The notes: generated by a model not told the origin, from the letters alone. 59,853 bases of DNA from Gammaproteobacteria bacterium (GCA_029880855.1 JAOUNS010000022.1:1-59853), one strand, 5' to 3'. Counted from the first letter of the stretch, positions 32,712 through 42,082 are shown. Program-made: numbers and translations.

Positions 32712-33617
32712 ATGGAATATAAAAATCTTCCTGACCTCGAAGGTTGGGCCGCATTACGCGCTATTGTGGAAAAAGGCGGGGTCTCGGCGGCGGCAGAAAC
32801 CCTGAATATCGGCCAACCGGCTGTGACCAAGCGCTTGCGGGCGCTGGAAACCTGCTATGGCCTGCACCTCATGGAGCGCAACGGCAATCGACTCAAGCTG
32901 ACCCAGGCCGGGGAGAAGGTCTACATCCTTGCGGTGCAAACCCTGGATCGACAGTTGGCGCTGCGCGAAGAGTTGCAAAACATGGCGCGGGGCGAGACGA
33001 CCATGCGGCTGGAAGTGACCTTCTCGATCGGCGAACAGTTATTACCTGATTTGTTGCTCCAGTTCTCCGAGCTCTATCCCCAGTATCGGGTGGAGAGCCG
33101 CATGGCCTATGGTCGGCAGATCCAGGCGGATTTGGCCACCGGTATGACCGTGTTGGCGCTGATGGAGAGTGCGCCGGATCACCCTGACATCCTGGTGCAA
33201 AAATGGGCCGATGATGAGTTGTGGCTGGTGTGCGGTTCCAATCACGCTCTGAACGGGACCGATTTGCTGCCGGTTGAGTCCCTGAAGGAGCTGAGCTATG
33301 TGCTGCGTGAAAAGCGCTCCTCACCGCGTGAGGCGCTGGACCAGGCCATGCAGCAGATTGGTATTACCGACCTGAAGATCGCCATGGAAGTGGGGTCGAC
33401 CGATACCATTGTAGAGATGCTGGCGCGGGGCAAGCATGTGAGTTTCCTGCCGAAATTTGCGGTGGAAGACAAGGTGGCGGAAGGGGATCTGTACCATATC
33501 AAGGTCACCGGCTTTCGCATCATGCGCACCCTGTGGATAGCGCGCAATCGCTCCCAACTGGATCACCCGGTGGCCGAGGCCTTTATCCAGATGTTGCGCA
33601 ACAACGCCGCCCGTTAG
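32712..33617 (+). CDS. LysR family transcriptional regulator
   Basis: 301 residues. The N-terminal winged HTH is clear (LEGWAALRAIVEKGGVSAAAETLNIGQPAVTKRLRALE, residues about 9-46), and a periplasmic-binding-like effector domain follows (about 92-295). It is divergent from the tauE/safE operon, with a 207-base shared gap, the usual LysR arrangement, so it probably senses the exported sulfur-type anion or a precursor. The effector pocket cannot be assigned. The stop overlaps the convergent GGDEF-EAL gene by 4 bases. Confidence 0.92.
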   Translation: MEYKNLPDLEGWAALRAIVEKGGVSAAAETLNIGQPAVTKRLRALETCYGLHLMERNGNRLKLTQAGEKVYILAVQTLDRQLALREELQNMARGETTMRLEVTFSIGEQLLPDLLLQFSELYPQYRVESRMAYGRQIQADLATGMTVLALMESAPDHPDILVQKWADDELWLVCGSNHALNGTDLLPVESLKELSYVLREKRSSPREALDQAMQQIGITDLKIAMEVGSTDTIVEMLARGKHVSFLPKFAVEDKVAEGDLYHIKVTGFRIMRTLWIARNRSQLDHPVAEAFIQMLRNNAAR

Positions 33618-36478
33618 GCGATTTCACTCACCGGTTCGGGCAGGAGTTGCACGCCGGCCAACAGGGAAGAGCCGGGTTTGCCCAGGAAGTTGCCCTGGGC
33701 GTAGTCCACACCGATCTTGCGCAACAGATCCAGGGTGGCCTGATTTTCCACAAACTCGGCGATGGTCTGTTTACCCAGTGCATGGGCGATTTGGTTCATG
33801 GACTGGACCATGGCCTGATCAACATTGGTATACGGCAGGCTTTGGACAAAGGCGCCGTCGATCTTCAGTTTATCCACCGGCAGGTGTTTCAGGTAGGTAA
33901 AGGAGCAGAAACCGGAGCCGAAATCATCCAGGGCAAACTGGCATCCAATATCTTTTAACTGGGTAATGAAGCGCATGGCCGCCTGCATGTCCGCAATGGC
34001 GGCGGTTTCGGTGATCTCGAAAGTCAGTGCCGAAGGCTCAATGCGGGTATCGTTCAACAGACTGTTGATCATGGGCAACAACTGGTTGTCACCGAAGGCA
34101 TGACCGGAAAGATTGATGGAAAAACGCACCGGTATACCGTTTTCGTGTAAATGCGCCAGATGTTTGATGGCCGTCCGCACTGTCCAGCGATCCACATGAT
34201 TCACCAGACCGAAACGTTCCGCCGCCGGCATAAAGCCGCTGGGCATGATATGGGTGCCGTTGTCGGTCTTCATGCGCAACAGCACTTCATAATCCATCAC
34301 TTCACCACTCGCCACTGACATGATGGGTTGATAAACCAGATGGAAGCGATCCTTGTCGACGGCGTCTCGTACCCGTGTGGCCCAGCCGATATCCTCGGCC
34401 ATACCGGATTTTTCATAGTCACTGGGTTTATAGGTATGGATACAATTCCGCCCCTGGGTCTTGGAAATGTTACAGGCCAGATCGGCCTGTGACAGGGCAT
34501 CATCCACGGAAGAGGTTTCACTGTTCACCATGGTAATGCCGATACTGCAGGTCACGTTAAAGGTTTTGCCGCTGTCCATGAAACGGTAACTTTCAAACAA
34601 CTGGCGAATATTTTCCGCGACCCGTTCAGTGGCGGTGCGATTGACGTTATACAGCAGGATGGTGAATTCATCGCCGCCAAAGCGGGCCAGCAGGTCGCCC
34701 TCACGGACATGAGACTTCAACAAGCTGGTGCATTCCAGCAACAAACGATCACCGGCGGCATGGCCGAGTGTGTCGTTCACATATTTAAACTGATCCAGAT
34801 CCAGATAAAGCAAGGCGCAAGCGGCGCCATTGCGTGCAGCGCGGGAGACAAGACGTTGCAGTTCCTGCTGGAAGTAGTTGCGATTGTACAGGCCGGTCAA
34901 TGAATCATGCTGTGCCTGATAGGTCAGCTCGCGCTCAAAAATTTTCTGTTCGGTGATATCGCGAGCCGTACCGGTAATGCGCACGGCATTGCCGTTTTCA
35001 TCGTAGAGGGGTTTGGCATTAAAGCTGATGTGTTTGGGGTTACCGTCGCGATCCAGGTGCAGGGTTTCGTACTGCAGCAGTTCCTTACCTTCCAGGACTT
35101 TGGCAAAGGCCGCCATGTCTTTGTCGGTGGATTCTTTGGCCTGAAAATCGGTAAAGGATTTGCCCAGCATCTCTTTGACGCTGTAACCATAGATACGTTG
35201 CGCGGCATTATTGAGATAGGTCCAGCGACCATCCAGATCCATACTCCAGACCAGATCATGTGCGGTTTCCACCAGATCACGATAACGGGCTTCAGCTTCC
35301 ATCAGCTTGAGTTCGGCAGCCTTGCGTTCAGAAATATCACTGACCAGACAGGTGTAATAGATATCATTCTCAGTTTGCATGGCCTTGATTTTCATCGCTA
35401 CATTGAATTTTTTGCCATGACTGCGTTTGCCGAAACTTTCATGGGTTCCACAAATGTCCTGGATGCTTGTACTGTTCACGGCGGGCAATAACCAGCTGAC
35501 CGGCTGGCCGATAATTTCATGTTGCGGGTAGCCGAAGAGTTGTTCCGCGGCCGGGTTAAAGGTTTCAATCTCGGTTTTGTCATTGATGACAATAATTGCC
35601 TCGGCCGTGTTCTCAATCACTGCATTCACATAGGAATCCTGATCACCCAGACGGCGAAACAGTTTACCGAGCATTTGCACCATATAACCGATCTCATCCG
35701 TGGATTGCGGATAGAGTCTGGCGGCCATTTCACCATATGTTGTGGCGCCACTGCCGCCAATGGCATTTTCCACCGGTCGCAGGGATTGGGCCAGACTGCG
35801 GATGGCCAGCACCGTAATCACGAATCCACTTAAGCCGAGTAAGGCCCAGGCCAGCATAATTTCGGGCGACAAATAATGTGTCTTCCACCAATAGTATTTC
35901 ACCATCGCCGTGGTGGTGAGCAGGGGAATATATCCACCGACCAGTAACAGCTTGGTCTTCATGCTCATTTGTTGTTGTGTTGTGCCGGTATATTGTCCCA
36001 GCTTGCCGAGCAGTGACAGCGCCATCAGGTAACCGGGCATACCGACCAGAATGGCGATCACCAACTGGAACAACATGAAATTCAACAGACTGTTCAGCGG
36101 CGCCATGCCGTCAGTGCTGATACCTGCCCAGTGTTGGGTGGTGGGCAGCAGAAAGATTGCCAATAAATGAAATGACCAATAGTTACCGCAGAAACCCTGA
36201 ATGTGTCTGGTCAAGGCATCCGGCAGCGTGCCGCCATGTGGATGTTTGTCCATCCAGCGATAAACAGGTGTAAGAAAATTCCGGAAATGCAGACCGGCCC
36301 ATACCAACAGAATCAGATAAGGGATCAGAATGAGCAGACTGGCCGGTTGTTGTATTTGGTTGGCATCGAGTCCGCCATAAATCACCGCAATAACGTAACC
36401 CATGACAGGGGCGAGTGCCCAGCTGAGGGTTGTGTAGAGTGCAAAACGCCTTATTAAGTCCCGTGGGGGCTTAGTCAT
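33614..36478 (-). CDS. membrane PAS-PAS-GGDEF-EAL c-di-GMP protein
   Basis: 954 residues. Six or so membrane helices (about 1-230), a short HAMP-like linker, then PAS (about 275-390) and PAS/PAC (about 400-515) domains, GGDEF (core ARFGGDEFTILL) and EAL. The EAL motif reads EVL (DYEVLLRM), with DDFGSGFCSFTYLKHLP and KIDGAFV intact, so both synthesis and breakdown of c-di-GMP could be active. The PAS domains would sense redox or ligands; no cofactor residues are obvious. It is convergent with the LysR gene (4-base overlap) and probably controls the surface lifestyle. Confidence 0.93.
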   Translation of the reverse strand: MTKPPRDLIRRFALYTTLSWALAPVMGYVIAVIYGGLDANQIQQPASLLILIPYLILLVWAGLHFRNFLTPVYRWMDKHPHGGTLPDALTRHIQGFCGNYWSFHLLAIFLLPTTQHWAGISTDGMAPLNSLLNFMLFQLVIAILVGMPGYLMALSLLGKLGQYTGTTQQQMSMKTKLLLVGGYIPLLTTTAMVKYYWWKTHYLSPEIMLAWALLGLSGFVITVLAIRSLAQSLRPVENAIGGSGATTYGEMAARLYPQSTDEIGYMVQMLGKLFRRLGDQDSYVNAVIENTAEAIIVINDKTEIETFNPAAEQLFGYPQHEIIGQPVSWLLPAVNSTSIQDICGTHESFGKRSHGKKFNVAMKIKAMQTENDIYYTCLVSDISERKAAELKLMEAEARYRDLVETAHDLVWSMDLDGRWTYLNNAAQRIYGYSVKEMLGKSFTDFQAKESTDKDMAAFAKVLEGKELLQYETLHLDRDGNPKHISFNAKPLYDENGNAVRITGTARDITEQKIFERELTYQAQHDSLTGLYNRNYFQQELQRLVSRAARNGAACALLYLDLDQFKYVNDTLGHAAGDRLLLECTSLLKSHVREGDLLARFGGDEFTILLYNVNRTATERVAENIRQLFESYRFMDSGKTFNVTCSIGITMVNSETSSVDDALSQADLACNISKTQGRNCIHTYKPSDYEKSGMAEDIGWATRVRDAVDKDRFHLVYQPIMSVASGEVMDYEVLLRMKTDNGTHIMPSGFMPAAERFGLVNHVDRWTVRTAIKHLAHLHENGIPVRFSINLSGHAFGDNQLLPMINSLLNDTRIEPSALTFEITETAAIADMQAAMRFITQLKDIGCQFALDDFGSGFCSFTYLKHLPVDKLKIDGAFVQSLPYTNVDQAMVQSMNQIAHALGKQTIAEFVENQATLDLLRKIGVDYAQGNFLGKPGSSLLAGVQLLPEPVSEIA

Positions 36479-36668
36479 TAATACCGTTTCCTGCTTGTTG
36501 TTTGTTATTGTATTGCCCGAAGGGCTGGGGGTGGTGAACAGCCAAAATCAACACACCGGTACATCATGGCAAACTTGTTTCTGCCTTTCCAGTTTGTACA
36601 AAAAAAGTTCAAACTGTTGCAAATCAAACGGATAGATTCAGGTTAAATAGTCAGGTTAATGCGTTTGG

Positions 36669-36688
36669 GATGTCATGTGATTGACATC
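36669..36688. promoter_or_regulatory. inverted repeat in the TRAP gene upstream region
   Basis: GATGTCA (36669-36675) and TGACATC (36682-36688) are perfect inverted half-sites with a 6-base spacer, about 105 bases before the TRAP gene start. A likely regulator site; the family is not identifiable. The rest of 36479-36793 is AT-rich with no gene. Confidence 0.5.
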
Positions 36689-36793
36689 AAAAGATTTTTT
36701 TAAATGAAAAATAAATGAAAATTTTTTTTCATTTGTTAGTATGTCCACAGAGATATGTGATGTATTTCAAACCATAAAGAAAAGGGGAGAATA

Positions 36794-37870
36794 ATGAAAC
36801 GTCGTGATTTTATTCAGGGGCTGGGCGCAGGGACCGCGTTGGCCGGACTGGGTGGCGTGAAAGTTGCTAACGCCGCACCGCAGTTTAAATGGAAAATGAT
36901 CACCACCTGGCCGAAAAATTTTCCCGGTCTGGGCACCGGCGCCAACAATCTGGCCAAACTCATTCAGGCAATGAGCGGCGGCCGTATTGAGATCAAGGTC
37001 TATGGCGCAAAAGAGATCGTTGGTGCGATGGAAGTGTTTGATGCCGTTTCACGCGGCGTGGCGGAGATGGGTCATGGCGCCGCCTATTACTGGAAAGGCA
37101 AGAGTGAAGCCGCACAGTTTTTTGCCGCGGTACCGTTTGGTTTGAATGCCCAGGAAATGAACGGCTGGCTCTATCACGGCGGCGGTATGAAGTTGTGGGA
37201 AGAACTTTATGCAGATTTCAACCTGATCCCGGCGGCGGCGGGGAATACCGGTGTGCAAATGGGCGGCTGGTTCAACAAAGAGATCAAGACTCTCGATGAT
37301 TTGCGTGGTTTAAAGATGCGGATTCCGGGGCTGGGTGGTGAAGTGCTCAAGCGGGCCGGTGGTACGCCCGTGAGTCTGTCCGGTGGCGAAATCTACACCT
37401 CACTGCAGTCAGGTGCGATTGATGCGACTGAGTGGGTCGGTCCCTACAACGATCTCGCCTTTGGTCTCTACAAGGTGGCGAAGTTCTATTACTACCCCGG
37501 TTGGCATGAACCGGGCACCACTCTGGAGGCGATCATCAACAAGAAGGCCTATGATACCTTGCCGAAAGATCTGCAGATGATTGTGACCAATGCCTGCAAG
37601 GTGGTGAATCAGGATATGCTGGCGGAATACACCGCCCGCAATAATGACGCCTTGCACAGTCTGGTGAAGAAGCACAAGGTCAACCTGCGTCCGTTCCCGG
37701 ATACGGTACTCAAAAAACTGGCCAAACTCTCTGATGAAGTCGTGGCGGAAATCGCGCAAAAGGACAAGGCCAGCAACAAAGTCTACAAGTCCTTCGTCAA
37801 ATTCCGTGACCAGGCTCGTGCCTGGCATGATATCTCTGAAGTGGCCTATTTCAGGGCGCGTTCCCTGTAA
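36794..37870 (+). CDS. TRAP transporter solute-binding protein (DctP family)
   Basis: 358 residues. The N-terminus is a Tat signal (KRRDFIQGLGAG, cut near ANA/AP), so it is exported folded. The DctP fold is clear: WKMITTWPKNFPG, then IEIKVYGAKEIVGAMEVFDAVSRG, and the conserved LKMRIPGLGGEVLKRAGGTPVSLSGGEIYTSLQSGAIDATEW. TRAP systems use this protein with a DctQM permease to take up carboxylates and similar acids. No dctQ or dctM lies in this window, so the permease is elsewhere. AGGGGAG lies upstream of the ATG. A G+C-rich stem follows. Confidence 0.93.
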   Translation: MKRRDFIQGLGAGTALAGLGGVKVANAAPQFKWKMITTWPKNFPGLGTGANNLAKLIQAMSGGRIEIKVYGAKEIVGAMEVFDAVSRGVAEMGHGAAYYWKGKSEAAQFFAAVPFGLNAQEMNGWLYHGGGMKLWEELYADFNLIPAAAGNTGVQMGGWFNKEIKTLDDLRGLKMRIPGLGGEVLKRAGGTPVSLSGGEIYTSLQSGAIDATEWVGPYNDLAFGLYKVAKFYYYPGWHEPGTTLEAIINKKAYDTLPKDLQMIVTNACKVVNQDMLAEYTARNNDALHSLVKKHKVNLRPFPDTVLKKLAKLSDEVVAEIAQKDKASNKVYKSFVKFRDQARAWHDISEVAYFRARSL

Positions 37871-37894
37871 GCCCGGCGGCAGTTGGCAGAAACA

Positions 37895-37917
37895 CCGGAC
37901 CCGGGGCACGGGTCCGG
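37895..37917 (+). terminator. hairpin after the TRAP gene
   Basis: CCGGACCCG pairs with CGGGTCCGG across GGGCA. No T-run follows, so it is a stem that may stabilise the mRNA end or act as a weak terminator. Confidence 0.5.
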
Positions 37918-38012
37918 TAATTCCATGGCGGAATCGCCGGAAAAGACAAGACATCGCCTCCGCTTTTGGCTAGGATCGCAGGTTTTCTGTGGACGTCCAT
38001 GGGTACCCGGCG

Positions 38013-38879
38013 ATGAAACGATATACCACACTCATTTTCCTGTTCGGCCTGCTGTCAGTGCCCGTTACGGTCGTGGCGCATCCGGAAAAAGCGGATAACA
38101 GCTGGTGGTGGGACAAGGCCTGGTGGGATGAAGGCCGGATTCCGGCGGTCACCAACCACCGTGTCAAAGTGGAATGGAGCAGTTACGAACGTAACGGTGT
38201 CGATATTCCCCTCATGATCGCCCGCCCGGCAGACGGAAAGAAATACCCGGCCGTCCTGTTCCAGCACGGTCGCCGCGGGCTGGACGATTTATTACAACGC
38301 CACGTCAAACGGCTGGCCGCCCGTGGTTTTGTTGTCATGGCCCCGGACATCTACAAGGCCCACTTTTTGGGTACACATCCCGTTGAACATGACTATGAAC
38401 TGGAAAAGGATGTGGATGGTGCGGTGGATGTGTTGCTGGCGCGCAAGGACATCAGCAGCAAAAAAATCTGTCTCTATTCCCATACCCGCGGCGGCTATTA
38501 CACATTGAAAACCGCCGTCACTTTCAAGCGACAGGAGAGGCAAGTTGCCTGTTACGTTTCTTACTATCCACACTGGCAGGATCCCAATGCACCGGAACCC
38601 TCCCAGGTCTATGGTTACGCGCCGGAGATAGAGCAACTCACCATTCCAACCCTGGTGTTTATCGGCGAAGACGAACAATACCAGCGCCGGCGTGTGATTG
38701 AGACCTCAATGAAAGTACTGCATGAAAAAAAACGACCGGCACAGTTGATTATTTATCCCGGCGTTGGGCGCGGCTTTGATTTCCGCCCGGAAAATGTTCG
38801 CACCTTTGCCGATGATTTGGCTGCAAAGGATGCAATCCAGCGGGCTGCTGAATTTATGCAACAATACCTGAAGCAATAA
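38013..38879 (+). CDS. dienelactone-hydrolase-like protein lacking catalytic residues
   Basis: 288 residues from the ATG at 38013, with a signal peptide cut near VVA/HP. The alpha/beta-hydrolase core fits the DLH family (VLFQHGRRGLD, GFVVMAPDIYK, CLYSHTRGGYY, YPGVGRGFDF). The nucleophile elbow, normally G-[F/H]-[S/C]-x-G-G, reads SHTRGG with Thr158 in the nucleophile position. The position normally held by the catalytic His (YPGxGHxF) is Arg253. Two of the three catalytic residues therefore differ. It may be a pseudoenzyme or use other chemistry. Exported to the periplasm. Confidence 0.82.
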   Translation: MKRYTTLIFLFGLLSVPVTVVAHPEKADNSWWWDKAWWDEGRIPAVTNHRVKVEWSSYERNGVDIPLMIARPADGKKYPAVLFQHGRRGLDDLLQRHVKRLAARGFVVMAPDIYKAHFLGTHPVEHDYELEKDVDGAVDVLLARKDISSKKICLYSHTRGGYYTLKTAVTFKRQERQVACYVSYYPHWQDPNAPEPSQVYGYAPEIEQLTIPTLVFIGEDEQYQRRRVIETSMKVLHEKKRPAQLIIYPGVGRGFDFRPENVRTFADDLAAKDAIQRAAEFMQQYLKQ

Positions 38880-38886
38880 CCGAACA

Positions 38887-39975
38887 GTGATGGAACAGGC
38901 GATAGTTAAAACAATGAAGTACCAAACAGATGATTTACGGATTCGCGAGATCAAGGAGGTCAGTCCTCCGGATCAGGTACATGGCGAATATCCCATAACT
39001 GATCAGGCCGCCGAAACGGTCAGCAGCGCACGGAATGCGATACACAATATTCTGCATGACAGCGATGATCGGATGCTGGTGATCATCGGCCCATGTTCAA
39101 TTCATGATCCTGTCGCTGCGCTGGAGTATGCCGGGCGACTCAAAGCAGCGCGTGATCGCCTCAGTGATGATCTGTTAATCGTCATGCGAGTCTATTTTGA
39201 AAAACCGCGCACCACGGTGGGCTGGAAAGGGCTGATCAATGATCCTGATCTGGATGACAGCTACCACATCAATAAAGGCCTGCGACTGGCACGCAAGCTG
39301 TTGCTCGATATCAATGATATGGGTATGCCGGCAGCCACCGAGTTTCTGGATCTGGTCACGCCGCAGTATGTGGCGGATTTGATCGCCTGGGGCGCCATTG
39401 GCGCACGTACTACGGAAAGCCAGGTGCATCGTGAACTGGCTTCGGGGGTTTCCTGCCCGGTTGGTTTCAAGAACGGTACAGACGGCACCCTGCAGATCGC
39501 CATTGACGCGATTCGCGCCGCCAACCGGCCACACAACTTTCTTTCACTGACCAAGGCGGGACGTTCGGCGATTTTTTCCACCACCGGAAATGATGATTGC
39601 CACATCATCCTGCGCGGCGGTAAAAAGCCCAACTACGATACCGCCAGCGTGGCGGAGGCCTGCGCGGAATTGGCTGCCGCCGATCTGGCGGAAAAGGTGA
39701 TGGTGGATTTCAGCCATGCCAACAGCAGCAAACAGCATGACCGCCAAATTGTTGTGGGCGAGGATGTCGCCCAACAGATCGCCGCCGGTAATGATTGCAT
39801 CATGGGCGCCATGATCGAAAGTCATCTCACAGCGGGGCGCCAGGATGTGGTGGCCGGGAAGCCGTTGACCTATGGTCAGAGCATTACCGATGCCTGTATC
39901 AGTTGGGCGCAAAGCGAGCCCTTGCTGGAGACGCTGGCAAAAGCCGTACAGGCGAGGCGCCGATTGAAGAACTGA
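38887..39975 (+). CDS. 3-deoxy-7-phosphoheptulonate synthase (class I, AroF/G/H type)
   Basis: 362 residues from GTG 38887 (ATG 38890 is next). It catalyses the first shikimate step, joining phosphoenolpyruvate and erythrose 4-phosphate. Conserved blocks are LVIIGPCSIHDPVAALEYA, RVYFEKPRTTVGWKGLINDP, IGARTTESQVHRELASG and VMVDFSHANSSKQ, the last with the metal and substrate ligands. The long N-terminal strand region is that of the feedback-regulated E. coli isoforms, but which amino acid inhibits it cannot be read. It ends in a stem at 40004-40037. Cytoplasmic. Confidence 0.95.
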   Translation: MMEQAIVKTMKYQTDDLRIREIKEVSPPDQVHGEYPITDQAAETVSSARNAIHNILHDSDDRMLVIIGPCSIHDPVAALEYAGRLKAARDRLSDDLLIVMRVYFEKPRTTVGWKGLINDPDLDDSYHINKGLRLARKLLLDINDMGMPAATEFLDLVTPQYVADLIAWGAIGARTTESQVHRELASGVSCPVGFKNGTDGTLQIAIDAIRAANRPHNFLSLTKAGRSAIFSTTGNDDCHIILRGGKKPNYDTASVAEACAELAAADLAEKVMVDFSHANSSKQHDRQIVVGEDVAQQIAAGNDCIMGAMIESHLTAGRQDVVAGKPLTYGQSITDACISWAQSEPLLETLAKAVQARRRLKN

Positions 39976-40003
39976 ACAATATTTTACCAGGCAATCCAAA
40001 CAA

Positions 40004-40037
40004 AAAGCCCTGTCGATCAGCGGATGGACAGGGCTTT
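40004..40037. terminator. bidirectional terminator-like hairpin
   Basis: AAAGCCCTGTC (40004-40014) pairs with GACAGGGCTTT (40027-40037) with a 12-base loop, giving T-rich ends for both strands. It lies between the DAHP synthase and the convergent small peptide gene. Confidence 0.75.
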
Positions 40038-40068
40038 GTGCTGTGTGACGGATTGAAAACGATGGTGT

Positions 40069-40200
40069 TTATCGATTCAGGCTTGAAGCCTTTGATATAC
40101 CACCGCCGTGCATCGCGGTCTCGGGCGGCGCTTCAGGAAAGATGGCCAGCAGACCGGCCAGTGAAGCAACCACAATTAACAGTATGAAAATTTGCTGCAT
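40069..40200 (-). CDS. 43-residue small membrane peptide
   Basis: A short frame not usually called. The ATG (40200) is preceded by CAAGGAA 3-6 bases away. The first 21 residues are a hydrophobic helix with a short polar start (MQQIF, then ILLIVVASLAGLLAIF). The remainder is polar (PEAPPETAMHGGG). It resembles a single-pass membrane peptide or a signal peptide with a tiny product. No homolog recognised. Its good ribosome site and clean stop (TAA) support reality. Confidence 0.55.
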   Translation of the reverse strand: MQQIFILLIVVASLAGLLAIFPEAPPETAMHGGGISKASSLNR

Positions 40201-40359
40201 TTTCCTTGATTCCTTCTTCCATTTCAGTGCGGCGTGTCAGGCAGTAATTATAGCCTGTTTTAACCCGACGTGTTGTCAGAATGCGCCGATCAATCAGCAG
40301 GAATAATCCTGCATAGGGTAAGCCCGAGCAAACACGTCGGACATCACATGTTTTTCGTA

Positions 40360-40842
40360 CTACTTGTTATGACAGGGGTGGATTGAAAAATCACCATGCT
40401 CTGCATGCGCCATCAATTGATGGAAGGTATTGCCGGGAACCTGGATCAGGGCGCGATGATCACCGCCTTCTATATATATGTCGCTATAATTTTCAAGCGC
40501 TTCATCAACCAGTACGTCAAAGCCATACGCCTCGCCCAGGGCCGGCACAGCGCCTTCCTCACAATCATAAAACAATTCAGCGATCTCATCCTCATTAGCC
40601 AACTGGAATCGGCGTCCGTACATCTTGCCAAGTCGTGCTATGTCAACGTGCTGTGTGGCGGGGACAACAACCATGATGAATCCGAAATCGTCAACCAGTA
40701 CGACGGATTTGGCCAGTTGGTGTGGCGGGATATGGGCGGCTTCTGCGGTGCTGAGGCTGGAAATGGTATAGGGATGCTGTAAAACGGTATACTCAATGTT
40801 TTCCCAATCGAGAAACTCCTGCAAGGTTAGTGCAATTGTCAT
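40360..40842 (-). CDS. YbaK/ProX-type aminoacyl-tRNA deacylase
   Basis: 160 residues. The YbaK fold is recognisable from TAEAAHIPPHQLAKSVVLVDDFGFIMVVVPATQHVD (about 32-70), where the conserved Lys of LAKS lies, and from DEIAELFYDCEEGAVPALGEAYG. Such enzymes hydrolyse mischarged tRNAs (for example Ala- or Cys-tRNA-Pro) in the cytoplasm; the specificity is not set by the sequence alone. It stands apart from the neighbouring genes. Confidence 0.88.
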   Translation of the reverse strand: MTIALTLQEFLDWENIEYTVLQHPYTISSLSTAEAAHIPPHQLAKSVVLVDDFGFIMVVVPATQHVDIARLGKMYGRRFQLANEDEIAELFYDCEEGAVPALGEAYGFDVLVDEALENYSDIYIEGGDHRALIQVPGNTFHQLMAHAEHGDFSIHPCHNK

Positions 40843-41203
40843 GACAATCTCCTTGTTATTACAGGGCGCTCGAACAACAACTCAGGGGAGAGTGCCCATC
40901 TGTGTGGTGTGCATTAATCATAGTCCAGAACAAACACAGATGACACGTTAATCAGCAGTTGAATAAACTTTATGGGCAAAAAAAATTCCACGCTGCCAAA
41001 TATGAAGTTTGTTAACAAAATGCTTATAAATAATTTTACTGGCATGATGATTAATTGAGTTTATGTTGTACGGAAAACACATTAAAACAGTCTGTTAGCG
41101 CATGAAGTTTAAGTGTTAAAGTTAAAGAGTGTTGTATGTGGTTTGTTTTGGCGGGCTTTAAGCCGTAATGGCCTGCTATTTTATGTGAGCTGGATAAAAC
41201 CGG
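40843..41203. other. 361-base gap with a palindrome
   Basis: It contains TTTGTTAACAAA (41008-41019), a perfect 12-bp palindrome, in very AT-rich DNA. It probably holds divergent promoters for ybaK and the alpha/beta hydrolase. No gene seen. Confidence 0.45.
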
Positions 41204-42082
41204 ATGAAACCGTTTCATGATCAGGTAATAAAGCGACCCGTGCGGGACGGGGCCCTGATCGGCTATCGCCTTGGTCGGGTTGAAAAACAACCGCATGCGA
41301 TTGTTATGATTCACGGGCTGGCAAGTAACTCCACACGCTGGACAGAATTTGTGAACGACACTTCGTTGCAGAAGCATTGGGAATTGTTGCGTATCGATCT
41401 GCGCGGTCATGGTCTCTCTCTTTATCGAGGTCACATCAGTCGAAAACGCTGGTGTGAAGATCTGCGTGATGTGCTTGCCGCAGAACACTATCGTGATATC
41501 GTTATCATTGGTCACAGTCAGGGCGCCCAGGTTGCCATGCAATATGCGCAGGAGGATCAAACCGGTTTGCGCGGCCTGGTGTTAATCGATCCGGTGTTTG
41601 ATACCAACCTGACCGGCACACTGGGAGTGGCGCGTCGCTTGAAATGGTTACTCTGGCTGGGTGTCCGGTTTCTGTGGCTGCTGAATCGGCTGGGGATACG
41701 CCGGCGCCATTTTCCCCTTCGTGATTTATATGCCCTGGACCGACGCACCCGCGACTATCTGGCGACACATCCGGATAAACAGATAGCCGATATCTATATG
41801 CGACCCACAGCGGACTTCGGATATATCCCGCTGGCCAATTATCTTCAGGATGTGATCGAAGTGGTGCGACCATTGGGACCGTTGCAGACGATTACCTGTC
41901 CGGTACTGGTGTTGTTATCCAAAGGGGCGACCATGAGTAATGTGGACAAAAACACACAAATCATCCGTCAAATGCCCAACAGCAAAATCGAATACATTGA
42001 TGCAGACCATTGGTTGTTAACCGAAAAGCCGCAACAGGCGCGTGCGGTTATCGAGGCATGGGTGAATGGGCTGGGCCGGTGA
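41204..42082 (+). CDS. alpha/beta hydrolase
   Basis: 292 residues. The alpha/beta-hydrolase fold is clear: oxyanion region VMIHGLASNSTRW, then RIDLRGHGLS, nucleophile elbow IIGHSQGAQVA (Ser in GHSQG), late acid region VLLSKGATMS and C-terminal His in DADHWLL. No signal peptide, so cytoplasmic. A helical cap insertion (about 145-220) carries WLLWLGVRFLWLLNRLG, which is hydrophobic enough to touch the membrane. Substrate unknown. It converges with ychJ. Confidence 0.9.
   Translation: MKPFHDQVIKRPVRDGALIGYRLGRVEKQPHAIVMIHGLASNSTRWTEFVNDTSLQKHWELLRIDLRGHGLSLYRGHISRKRWCEDLRDVLAAEHYRDIVIIGHSQGAQVAMQYAQEDQTGLRGLVLIDPVFDTNLTGTLGVARRLKWLLWLGVRFLWLLNRLGIRRRHFPLRDLYALDRRTRDYLATHPDKQIADIYMRPTADFGYIPLANYLQDVIEVVRPLGPLQTITCPVLVLLSKGATMSNVDKNTQIIRQMPNSKIEYIDADHWLLTEKPQQARAVIEAWVNGLGR

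Noticed and set aside
34907-35491. 194-residue plus-strand frame within the GGDEF-EAL gene
   Set aside because: It lies fully opposite a well-supported coding region and has no domain or ribosome site.
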